This document shows, piece after piece, positions 1 to 7,113 of a DNA stretch of 11,108 nucleotides. Origin of the DNA: Cruorifilaria tuberocauda (Eukaryota; Nematoda; Chromadorea; Rhabditida; Onchocercidae); the NCBI GenBank assembly GCA_013365365.1, contig JABVXU010001058.1, positions 1 through 11,108 on the forward strand. Direction: 5' to 3'. Position numbers and translations under genes: made by a program. How positions within the stretch are numbered: the stretch's first letter is position 1; every line of letters starts with the position of its first letter. The notes below the pieces were generated by a model, which had not been told where the DNA came from, did not search any database, and saw only the letters and a list, made by a program, of their open reading frames with translations.

Positions 1-25
1 AATAATAATAATAATAATAATAATA
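1..25. repeat. (AAT)n microsatellite
   Basis: About eight perfect AAT units run from the first base, so the tract may extend left of the window. Nothing else is seen in it. Confidence 0.95.
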
Positions 26-40
26 TACTAATTGGGATAT

Positions 41-102
41 TAGTGATAGCAGTAGTGATAGCAGTAGTGATAGTAGTGATAGTGATAGTGATAGTGATAG
101 CA
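41..102. repeat. GTGATA / AGTGATAGC minisatellite
   Basis: Units of AGTGATAGC followed by AGTGAT are repeated with small variations, for example AGCAGTAGTGAT twice and then GTGATA four times. It is a simple-sequence tract made of 3-, 6- and 9-base multiples. Confidence 0.9.
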
Positions 103-480
103 GGATTAACGATCAGTGCCAATTGAACAGGTTCAAAAGGATTCTGCTGATATAGGATGATAGGATCGATGAATAATAAATATCACTTGGTGTCAGTAGT
201 ATTATTTGTGATGAGTGATGATATAATATAGAAGTGAAAGGGAAGAGAGAAGGGTGCTGTGCTGCAACTGTTGATGAGAGTATTAGTGCGAATGCTTGCA
301 TTCAGACTGGGGACTTCAACGAGGTGTTTCCGCCCGCCCCCGCCTATCACGTAGATCAGTAGTGGGACAGACGTCATGGTGATAACTGATAACTGATGGT
401 TGGATGAATGATTGATTACTTTGGTTTAGTTTTAGATAGGTGATTGATTCTTCTTGAAATTAGGCAAATACAGCATTTAA
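103..480. other. Unique segment with no supported gene
   Basis: This stretch is not repetitive and has a higher GC content than its surroundings. Two minus-strand frames of 62-64 codons overlap each other here (113-301 and 183-377), but neither shows a domain or a credible N-terminus. The segment contains the G/C-only island at 330-344 and a GACGTCA (7 of 8 bases of the CRE palindrome TGACGTCA) at 370-376. It could be regulatory, but the sequence alone does not prove it. Confidence 0.5.
330..344. promoter_or_regulatory. 15-bp all-G/C island, GC-box-like
   Basis: Fifteen consecutive G/C bases, CCGCCCGCCCCCGCC, stand in a very AT-rich background. On the minus strand they read GGCGGGGGCGGGCGG, which resembles binding sites of Sp1/KLF-type zinc-finger proteins. 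The regulatory role is an inference; what is seen is the compositional outlier. Confidence 0.3.
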
Positions 481-1120
481 ATGAATGTACAGATATACAC
501 ATGCACACATGCACACACATACACTTACGTACCATGCATATGCAGACAGACACGTACACATATACCAACTTACATATGTATATACGCGGACATACACACA
601 CACACATACTCGCTTATATACATATACACGTACACGTACACGTACACACATGTCCACTTAAATACATATATGTTTACTTACACGTACGCATATCCACTTA
701 TACGTGCACATATTCACTTACACGTTCGCAAAACTACTTATATACATTTATACCTACTTACACGTACACATGTCCACTTACATATATGCCTACTTACACG
801 TACACGTATCCATTTATACGTGCACATATTTACTTACACGTTCACAAAACTACTTGTATACATATATACCTACTTACACGTACACATGTCCACTTACACT
901 TAATATATCCGCTTACATACATATATACCCATTTACACGTATACATAACCAATTACACATACACATATATATCCATTTATCATTTACGCGTATATATACC
1001 CACTTACGTACACATACCCACTTACATACATATATACCCATTTACGTACACGTTCGAATACCCACTTATATACACATACACATATCCACTTACATACATA
1101 CGCACGCACACGTATAAACA
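481..1120. repeat. Degenerate ~20-bp ACTTACACGTACACATATCC minisatellite
   Basis: An ACTTA/ATTTA landmark recurs every 20 bases (656, 676, 696, 716, 736, 756, 776, then 792, 812, 832, 852, 872, 892 and on), with 16-, 18- and 24-base irregularities. The left part has wider spacing of about 44-45 bases (523, 568, 612, 656). The unit is mainly alternating purine-pyrimidine steps (CA, CG, TA). Stop-free frames of 137-228 codons on + arise from this composition and give Y/T/H-rich low-complexity peptides, so they are not annotated as genes. Confidence 0.92.
675..898. repeat. 116-bp tandem duplication inside the minisatellite
   Basis: Positions 675-790 and 791-898 align with a constant offset of 116. 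The pairs TACTTACACG at 675/791, CACGTTCNCAAAACTACTT at 721/837 and the CCTACTTACACGTACACATG block around 753/869 keep the same offset. It is a recent higher-order duplication of five 20-bp units plus one shortened 16-bp unit. Confidence 0.85.
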
Positions 1121-1411
1121 CTACCAGTAATGTACAATTTTGATGAAGACAAGACAAGATAATTGAGAAGAACCGGAAAAAAGAGACAGTTCATTTTTTT
1201 TTTTTCTGAAGAAGGTAAACTGTTATTGAATGAAATAAAATGATAAAACTTTTGTGAAATATTTTGGAAAGCTATTTGGTAGAAAGAAAATAAAAAGAGA
1301 TAGATAGAATGGATGGAACATAAATGATACTGTTTACAACGATAATTTGAGCAAGTTATTTAAAATTAAGTAACCTTTTTTCATTTACATATATGAACGT
1401 CGTTCTTTTTT
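1121..1411. other. AT-rich spacer, nothing supported
   Basis: Apart from a run of twelve T at 1194-1205 and another T-run near 1405-1415, I see no gene, RNA or repeat here. Purines dominate the + strand. Confidence 0.6.
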
Positions 1412-1850
1412 TTTTCTGACTTGAAATAGTAGTAAGAAAAGAGAGGAAAATGTCAAAAGTCGAAAAGTCAAATAGTACTATTCATTTTTGACTAGAAATA
1501 GAAGTAAAACGAAGAGGAAAATGTCAAAAATCAAATAGTACCGTTTATTTTTGATTAGAAATAGTATTGAAAAAAAGAGAGGAAAATGTCAAAAATCAAA
1601 TAGTAACATTTTCTTCAAAAATTTTTTATTTAGTCTAGAAATAGCAGTAAAAAAAAGAGAGGAAAATGTCAAAAATCAAATAGCAACATTTTTTTCAAAA
1701 ATTTTTTATTTAGTCTAGAAATAGCAGTAAAAAAAAGAGAAAAATGTCAAAAGTCAAAAAATCACGCCACTTTTTTTGCTTAAAAATAATAGTAAAGAAA
1801 GAGAAGAAAATGTTAAAAAGTCAAAAAGTTAAATAGTAAAAAGAAATCTT
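1412..1850. repeat. Six-copy 65-80 bp tandem array
   Basis: The landmark AAAATGTC (AAAATGTT in the last copy) occurs at 1447, 1518, 1583, 1663, 1741 and 1807. Each is preceded by a GAAATAGYAGTAAAAAAGAGAGG-like block, written here as a degenerate pattern, and followed by TCAAATAGTA. Unit lengths are 71, 65, 80, 78 and 66. The units at about 1583-1662 and 1663-1740 share an extra TTCAAAAATTTTTTATTTAG segment and are nearly identical, marking the most recent duplication. No coding sense is seen. Confidence 0.9.
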
Positions 1851-2228
1851 TTTTTTTTTATTTATAGTAAGAATTTAAATTTTTGATTGAATTTTGAACT
1901 GAATTGATTTCAGTTTCATGTGAAAAAAAAGTATTAACAAAATTTGCTCAATTTAATTATTAATTTTGAATGAAATTAAAAGTACAAAATGTTTATTTTA
2001 GAATTAAAGGATAGAATTGAAATTTATAATGAAAAACAAAAAGTTAAAGTAGCCTAGCACAGCTAACACTACTCATTCTTTTCATGCTATATATCTTTGA
2101 AAAACTACTAATAGCTCTTTTTTTTTTCCTTTCCCCAACTTATTATTAATTTTATTATTATTACTATTATTACTCCTTGCATTCAATTACAATAACTGTT
2201 CATTCTAAAAGTTTGCAAACAACTGTTA
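1851..2228. other. AT-rich spacer with a (TTA)n tract
   Basis: Only low-complexity sequence is visible: poly-T at about 1848-1860 and 2118-2128, and an imperfect (TTA)n at 2140-2173. An ATTTCAG at about 1907-1913 resembles a 3' splice site, but no open frame with a donor follows it. Confidence 0.6.
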
Positions 2229-2800
2229 GAATAATGGAATAATTGAAAATACAAAAAGTAATAGAATAAATTGGAAATCTAAAAAGTAATGGAATAACTG
2301 GAAATATTGTAATGGGATAAATTTGAAATGCAAAAAACAATAGAATAAATTGGAAATACAAAAAGTAATAGAATAAATAGGAAATACAAAAAGCAATGGA
2401 AATAAATTTGAAATCCAAAAAGTAATGGAAATAAATTGGAAACTCAAAAAGTAATGGAAACAATTTTAAATCCAAAAGTACTGGAATAATTGGAAATATT
2501 AGTAATGGAAATAAATTTGAAATCCAAAAAGTAATGGAATAATTGGAAATATTAGTAATGAAAATAAATTTGAAATCCAAAAAGTAATGGAATAATTGAA
2601 AATATTGATAATGGAAATAAATTGGAAATACAAAAAGTAATGGAATAATTGGAAATATTATAAATGGGAATAAATTCGAAATCCAAAAAGTAATGGAATA
2701 ATTGGAAATATTAGTAATGGAAATAAATTTGAAATACAAAAAGTAACGGAATAATTGAAAATATTGATAATGAAAATAAATTGGAAATACAAAATTTCCA
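2229..2800. repeat. 26-29 bp minisatellite maturing into a 53-bp dimer
   Basis: In the left part the CAAAAAG landmark repeats every 28-29 bases (2252, 2280, then 2331, 2359, 2387, 2416, 2445, 2473). From 2525 on it repeats exactly every 53 bases (2525, 2578, 2631, 2684, 2737, 2790). The 53-bp unit is two related half-units, one with GTAATGGAATAATTGGAAAT and one with GTAATGGAAATAAATTTG. On the minus strand the monomers contain few stop triplets, which leaves a 212-codon frame (2200-2838) rich in F, I, Y and L. I treat that frame as a by-product of the repeat. Confidence 0.93.
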
Positions 2801-3210
2801 TGTACCAATTGATTGATCACATTCATCGTAAATGGCAACTTTCTTTTTGCTACGATAATCTAATATTCGTTAAGTAATACTTAATACTTAAATATAAATA
2901 TAAGTTAAGAAAGCAAAACGAATTTAAGAAAAAAGAAAAGAGAAGAAAAGAAAAGAAGTAAAAAACGAGAAAAACTTTCATATCTTTAATAAAATTAAAA
3001 ATACATTTGTGATGAAATACAAAAATACAAAAAAAAATTCATAAATTTGCTAATTATCGCTAATTAATTAAATCAATAATTTATATTTTTAAAAATAATT
3101 CAAGATATTATAAACCAAAAAAAGGAAGAAAAGAATTGTAGAATAGGATAAAAAAGTTTATGCAATAATAAGGATAACAGATAATTTACCTTTGTAATGA
3201 ATGAATAGAG
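2801..3210. other. AT-rich spacer with a purine tract
   Basis: No gene is supported. Positions 2926-2958 are 33 consecutive purines on the + strand (AAGAAAAAAG-type), a possible triplex-forming tract. The remainder is A/T-rich with scattered poly-A. Confidence 0.6.
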
Positions 3211-3593
3211 AAAAGTAATAAATCGTAAAATCGTAAGTAAGTAAATAACATGATAATGATTATATTATCAAAAATCCAATCCAAGATACTTTACAAAAAA
3301 ATCATAAGTAAATAAAAGTAAATCGTAAGTAAGTAAATAACTAACATGATAATGATTATATTATCAAAAATCCAATCCAAGATACTCTTACAAAAAAATC
3401 ATAGGTAAATAAAAGTAAATCGTAAGTAAATAGCTAACATGATAATGATTATATTATCAAAAATCCAATCCAAGATACTTTTACAAAAAAATCGTTAGTA
3501 AATAAAAGTAAATCGTAAGTAAGTAAATAACTAGCATCATAATGATTATATTATCAAAAATCCAATCCAAGATACTTTACAAAAAAAAAAAAA
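3211..3593. repeat. Four-copy ~95-bp tandem array
   Basis: ATAATGATTATATTATC occurs at 3253, 3349, 3442 and 3539, giving periods of 96, 93 and 97. Each unit consists of AAAAGTAAATCGTAAGTAAG, then AAATAACTAACATGATAATG, then ATTATATTATCAAAAATCC, then AATCCAAGATACTTTTAC and an A-run. Within each unit GATAAT and ATTATC form an inverted pair with a six-base loop. The array ends in a 13-base A-run (3581-3593). Copies are highly similar, suggesting recent expansion. Confidence 0.94.
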
Positions 3594-3599
3594 GAAAAC

Positions 3600-3896
3600 T
3601 TTTTGAAAAATAAGAAAAGTAAGTGAGAAGTGCATTGTTGATATTGCATGGAAATGAATGCATGTTTCAAAATTGAAAAATTTTGACAGTATGTATTTTA
3701 GTGGAATTTGAAATGATGTGTTGAATTACTGCTTTGAATTCAACAGGAGGAACAGTTGCTTTTAGAAGAAAGCTAAATGGAAATGAAAGTTGTAAGCATA
3801 TTGGAAATGCGATGATCTGAGTGAAGGCAACTGAAAATAAGCAATGATATATTAAATTCTTAATTATTTCCTACTACCTATCAAATGTATCGATAT
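3600..3896. other. Non-repetitive island between arrays
   Basis: This segment has visibly higher sequence complexity and GC than the flanking arrays. On + a short frame ending in a TGA near 3820 is also open (ALNSTGGTVAFRRKLNGNES-like), without a start codon. The minus-strand exon candidate lies here. I see no tRNA or structured RNA. Confidence 0.4.
3667..3830 (-). CDS. Possible minus-strand terminal exon, unknown product (weak)
   Basis: Reading leftward, a TATTTTCAG acceptor lies immediately before position 3830. From there one of the three frames stays open for about 54 codons to a TGA at 3667-3669. The peptide begins AFTQIIAFPICLQ, continues through FLLKATVPPVEFKAVIQH and ends with IHTVKIFQF. 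It looks more like ordinary protein than the repeat-derived frames, and it sits in the least repetitive island of the left half. It has no start codon of its own, no clear poly(A) signal close behind the stop, and no recognised domain. Open runs of this size are expected a few times by chance in 11 kb, so it is only a candidate. Confidence 0.15.
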
Positions 3897-3920
3897 TTAT
3901 TTATATATATATATATAAAT
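3897..3920. repeat. (TA)n perfect palindrome
   Basis: ATTTATATATATATATA and its mirror TATAAAT form a self-complementary tract that could extrude as a cruciform. It sits at the left edge of the composite repeat that follows. Confidence 0.8.
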
Positions 3921-4002
3921 AATATATTTAATTTCATAGTATTTGAAAGAATTAAATTGAAATTTTTAAATTACATTACATATTCTAATACCTTATAACT
4001 AT

Positions 4003-4119
4003 TAAGTTATAAATGTTCTTTAAAATTTAAAAATTTAAAATTATTTAACTATCATTTGTAAAATTTTCATGATCGATAAATTGCAGTATAAGTAAATTTA
4101 AAAGAACATTTATAACTTA
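4003..4119. repeat. Inverted repeat, 27-bp arms, 63-bp spacer
   Basis: The left arm at 4003-4029 (TAAGTTATAAATGTTCTTT...) is the reverse complement of the right arm at 4093-4119 (...AAAGAACATTTATAACTTA), with 26 of 27 bases matching. The spacer holds the first copy of the 50-bp element almost entirely. The arms could pair into a long hairpin in single-stranded DNA or RNA. A small non-autonomous transposon is possible, but no target-site duplication was identified. Confidence 0.8.
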
Positions 4120-4717
4120 ATTAGAACATTTATAACTCAATTATTCAGTCTAAATTATTTAACTATCATTTGTATAATTTTCATGATCGATAAATTATAG
4201 CATAAGTAAATTTATAAATGATTAGATATTTTTTTATTTAAATATCATTTGCAAAATTTTCATGATCGATAAATTGCAGTATAAGTAAATTTAAAAGAAC
4301 ATTTATAACTTAATTAGAACATTTCAAAGAACATTTATAACTTAATTATTCACTCTAAATTATTTAACTATTATTTGTAAAATTTTCATGATCGATAAAT
4401 TTTAGTATAGGTAAATTTATAAAAATGATTTGATAATTTTTGGCAAAAATTTTTTTTTATCAGATAAAAGGATACACAAAAAAAAATTTCACAATATTTG
4501 AAAGAATTAAGTTGAAAATTTTAAATTACATTATATATGCAAATATTTTACAATATTAACATAATTATTCAATCATCATTTGTAAAATTTTCATGATCGA
4601 TAAATTGCAGTATAGGTAAATTTATAAATGATTCGATCAACTTTTTGTTCAACTAAATAATTCAACTATCATTTGCAAAATTTTCATGATCGATAAATTT
4701 TAGTATAGGTAAATTTA
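4051..4717. repeat. Six dispersed copies of a 50-bp element with invariant core
   Basis: Copies are 4051-4100, 4165-4214, 4244-4293, 4370-4419, 4575-4624 and 4668-4717. All six contain TTTTCATGATCGATAAATT without change. The left flank varies as ATCATTTGYAAAA, and the right flank alternates between GCAGTATARG and TTAGTATAGG before TAAATTTA. Spacings between cores are 114, 79, 126, 205 and 93, so it is not a simple tandem array. The core contains an ATCGAT palindrome and a weak dyad with AATTT/AAATT ends. Confidence 0.88.
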
Positions 4718-4793
4718 TAAAAATGATTTGATAATTTTTGGCATAATTTTTTTTTTTCTATCAGATAAAAGACTACAAAGAAAAAAATTTCAC

Positions 4794-4980
4794 CAGAAAA
4801 ATAAGCAAAAAATGATTGATTGTTTTTCTTTTTTGAAATTAATTTGACATAAATTCGTTTTATCTAATCTAATTTTTTTTTTCAACGATTAATATCTGTT
4901 ATTCTAAAATTCTTTCTTCCATTTCTTTTTTTTCTTCTCTAGCACTTTTTGCGAAAATTAGAGGGAAGTTAAAAAAATTC
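4794..4980. other. Spacer with a strong pyrimidine tract
   Basis: Positions 4911-4942 are almost all T and C and end in TTCTTCTCTAG, which would be a good 3' splice acceptor. The downstream frame that stays open runs into the 47-bp repeat (stop near 5039) and no GT donor of quality follows, so I do not call an exon. Confidence 0.45.
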
Positions 4981-4982
4981 TT

Positions 4983-5115
4983 ACTATTATTAAATGATTT
5001 GATAAATTTGATCGGAATTGATAACTTTAGCTATTATTAAGTGATTTGATAAATTTGATCGGAATTGATAACTTTAGCTATTATTAAGTGATTTGATAAA
5101 TTTGATTGGAATTAA
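4983..5115. repeat. 47-bp tandem repeat, 2.7 copies
   Basis: TGATTTGATAAATTTGATYG repeats at 4995, 5042 and 5089, exactly 47 bases apart. It is followed by GAATTGATAACTTTAGCTAT in the first two units. The first two units are nearly identical and the third breaks off into TTAATTTTTTTTG. Confidence 0.92.
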
Positions 5116-5170
5116 TTTTTTTTGAAATTTTATTATTCAAATTCGTAAAGAAATATGAATCTTACGGCTT

Positions 5171-5208
<38 letters not shown>
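5171..5208. repeat. (GA)n microsatellite
   Basis: A GA dinucleotide tract with one AAAG interruption. It is followed by TTTTGTTGATTATTTCTGTTGAA, here written as a pattern, and the same follow-on sequence reappears after the (GA)n at 6190-6230. The microsatellite is therefore part of a larger repeat family. Confidence 0.95.
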
Positions 5209-5271
5209 TTTTGTTGATTATTTCTGTTGAAACTACTTTAAATGGTTTTATATGATTTAAGCAACTTTTTT

Positions 5272-5438
5272 GCTATTATAAAATGATTTGATAAATTTTA
5301 TTGGAATTGATAATTTCATGCTATTACTAAATAATTTGATAAATTTGATCAGAGTTAATAATTTTTTATTATTATTAAATTTGAGTTGATTTTTTTTTTT
5401 TGAAATTTTATTATTCAAATTCGTAAAGAAGTATGAAT
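5272..5438. repeat. Diverged duplicate of 4983-5160
   Basis: Two degenerate 47-48 bp units (landmarks at 5284 and 5332) are followed by TTTTTTTGAAATTTTATTAT and CAAATTCGTAAAGAAGTATG at 5400-5438. This matches the block at 5121-5160, including the AAATTCGTAAAGAARTATGAA stretch, with an offset of about 278. The (GA)n tract lies between the two copies. Confidence 0.85.
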
Positions 5439-5439
5439 T

Positions 5440-5934
5440 TTGAAATTCGACAAGTCCTTGATTTTGATTCTTTTTTTAACATGATCTAAGCAATAAATTG
5501 ATATCATAAGAGTTATAAACTTTTTTTTTTCTCTTTCTAATAAACTAATTAATCGTAATAATTATACTACAAAAACAAAAAAAGAAAAAAAAATTTAATC
5601 AATTTAATCATTTCATACCACGCCATTCAACAATTTGATTGTTTACTCTTTCCTTGTTGAATAATGAACGATCATATGATCAATATTTATTTTCAATTTT
5701 AATAATAAGAAAATTCATAAACAGAAGATAGCAAAGTGGAAGTTGACATTATAAATATAAATAATAAATAGCTTATATTATCATCGATTTAAATCAATAA
5801 TTTTCGATGATTCATTTATTTTTCAATTTTATCATATTTATAGTAAAAAGCAAAAATAATCCTTCTTATATCATTCTTTAAAAATAATAAGATTTCTAAC
5901 TTCGTAAACACTTATTGGATGAGGAAAATGATTT
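5440..5934. other. AT-rich spacer, nothing supported
   Basis: No gene or array is visible. One dyad occurs: ATCATCGA at 5780-5787 pairs with TCGATGAT at 5804-5811, and the palindrome GATTTAAATC (5786-5795) lies beside it. Confidence 0.55.
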
Positions 5935-6670
5935 TTAAATTTCTCTTCCAAAATTTCATTTATGTTTATCATTTTCTATTTAGGGATATTCCAGAAAAAA
6001 AAATGAGAAAAGAAAATAAATACAAAGTTATTCGTAAGAGAAAATTATTGAGAGAGGAAATTTAAGTAAAATTATCGCTTATAGTAAAACTACTTAAATT
6101 AATTTTTAGAGAAATTTATTGAGAGAGAAAATTTAAGTAAAATTATCGCTTATAGTAAAACTACTTAAAATCCATTAATTTTTAGAAAGAGAGAAAGAGG
6201 GAGAGAGAGAGAGAGAGAAGGAGAGGAAGAGTTTTTGTTGATTATTTTTATTGAAATTACTTAAAATACATTTTATTTTTGTTTGGAAATAAAATTTTAA
6301 ACTTCTCTTTCAAATTTCCTTTGAGCTTTTTAGAGATATTGAAAAAATGAAAAAGAAAGGAAACCTTATTTGCAAGAACTTCCTTGTAAGAGAAAATTAT
6401 TGAGAGAGGAAATTTAAATAAAAGTATCACAAATTTATTTGTAGAGAAAATTATTGACTGAGCAAATTTGTATAAAAGTATTTCTTACAGTAAAACTACT
6501 TAAAATGCATTTACTTTTAGAGAGAGAAAGAGAGAGATTTTGTTAATATAATTTTCAAAAAGAAAAAAAGAAAGGAAAATTCAAATTTAGTTGTAAAAGA
6601 AAATTATTGAGAGAGGAAATTTAAACAAAAGTATCTCTTACAATAAAACTACTTAAAATGCATTTACGCT
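5935..6670. repeat. Composite repeat family linked to (GA)n
   Basis: A module AAGAGAAAATTATTGAGAGA, GGAAATTTAARTAAAATTAT, CGCTTATAGTAAAACTACTT recurs at about 6035-6110, 6111-6190, 6389-6440 (broken), 6441-6515 and 6590-6670. The first two are offset by 71 bases. A preceding module (AAACTTCTCTTTCAAATTTC with GGGATATT/AGAGATATTGAAAAAATGA) occurs near 5937-6005 and 6300-6350. (GA)n tracts at about 6186-6230 and 6519-6537 follow the CATTTACTTTTAG-like end of a unit. The block looks like diverged ~300-bp units. Confidence 0.85.
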
Positions 6671-6684
6671 TGTTCATTGTCCTG

Positions 6685-6740
6685 CTTTTTTTTTTCCGGT
6701 TTTTCTTTTTTGTTTTTTTTTTCTCTTTCTGTTTGTTTTA
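6685..6740. repeat. T-rich pyrimidine tract
   Basis: Long T-runs are broken only by CCGG, C and G, ending TTCTCTTTCTGTTTGTTTT. It is low complexity. It could act as a splice-acceptor-type tract, but no open exon follows. Confidence 0.8.
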
Positions 6741-7080
6741 TTTTGAATATGCAATAAGAAATGAAAATTGAACGGAAATAAAATGATTTACTTGCTCTTT
6801 GATTTTTATTTGTTAAAATTCTAATGATTTACGTGTTTATTTATCTTAAAGTTTATGTAATTCAATGTGATTTGTTTTGAAATTTGTGTTTAAAGTATTA
6901 TTTATTTCATATTAGTAGAGTAAGCAAGAGTAATTGAAAGCGATAATCATGAAATAATTAGCGCTAGGAAATTAAGCAAAGCATAAAGTGATGAGAAATT
7001 GTGTCATAGAAGTTTGCTGTAATAAAATGCCAAAGAACATTTTAATAGATGATGAAATTTCCTTTTCTCTTCCGCTATCT
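6741..7080. other. AT-rich spacer, nothing supported
   Basis: This segment is non-repetitive at the scales I could check. I see no open frame of interest, no RNA gene signature and no strong dyad. Confidence 0.55.
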
Positions 7081-7113
7081 TTTCTCTCTCCCTCCCTCTC
7101 TCTCTCTCTTTCT
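7081..7113. repeat. (CT)n microsatellite
   Basis: TTTCTCTCTCCCTCCCTCTC followed by (TC)n. It is the only sizeable tract here with CT on the + strand; the other dinucleotide tracts of this class (5171, 6190, 6519, 10631, 10698) have GA on +. Confidence 0.93.

Larger units (their letters stand above)
3931..4793. repeat. Composite repeat block with shared modules
   Basis: Several modules recur in different combinations. Module a (ATTTGAAAGAATTAARTTGA plus TTTTAAATTACATTA) occurs at about 3935-3990 and 4489-4545. Module b is the 50-bp element at 4051, 4165, 4244, 4370, 4575 and 4668. Module c (AAAGAACATTTATAACTTAA) occurs near 4100, 4294 and 4327, once in shortened form near 4123, and inverted at 4003-4029. 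Module d (AAAATGATTTGATAATTTTT, then a T-run, ATCAGATAAAAG and AAAAATTTCAC) occurs at about 4403-4491 and 4703-4793, offset about 300. The order suggests segmental duplication of a complex unit. No coding sequence is seen. Confidence 0.88.

Noticed and set aside
113..377. Two overlapping minus-strand frames of 62 and 64 codons
   Set aside because: They overlap each other in different frames, have no recognised domain and no splice context, and partly cover the simple repeat and G/C island.
1052..1062. GTTCGAATACC, resembling a tRNA B-box
   Set aside because: The spacing of the final C is off, no A-box or cloverleaf stems exist upstream, and the sequence is part of the minisatellite.
444..1130. 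228-codon frame on + (with nested frames 481-903 and 704-1117)
   Set aside because: It lies wholly in the 20-bp minisatellite, gives a Y/T/H/I-rich low-complexity peptide, and two + frames are open at once over the same bases. That is what an alternating CA/TA/CG repeat produces by itself.
2200..2838. 212-codon frame on -, rich in F, I, Y, L and P
   Set aside because: It coincides with the 28/53-bp array; a second minus frame (2226-2447) is open there too, and the unit is not a multiple of three. No membrane-protein family or coherent N-terminus is recognisable.
4911..5039. Strong pyrimidine tract plus TAG acceptor with a 30-codon open frame behind it
   Set aside because: The frame runs into the 47-bp repeat and stops, with no good donor, and its residues (LLLLNDLINLIG) reflect the repeat.
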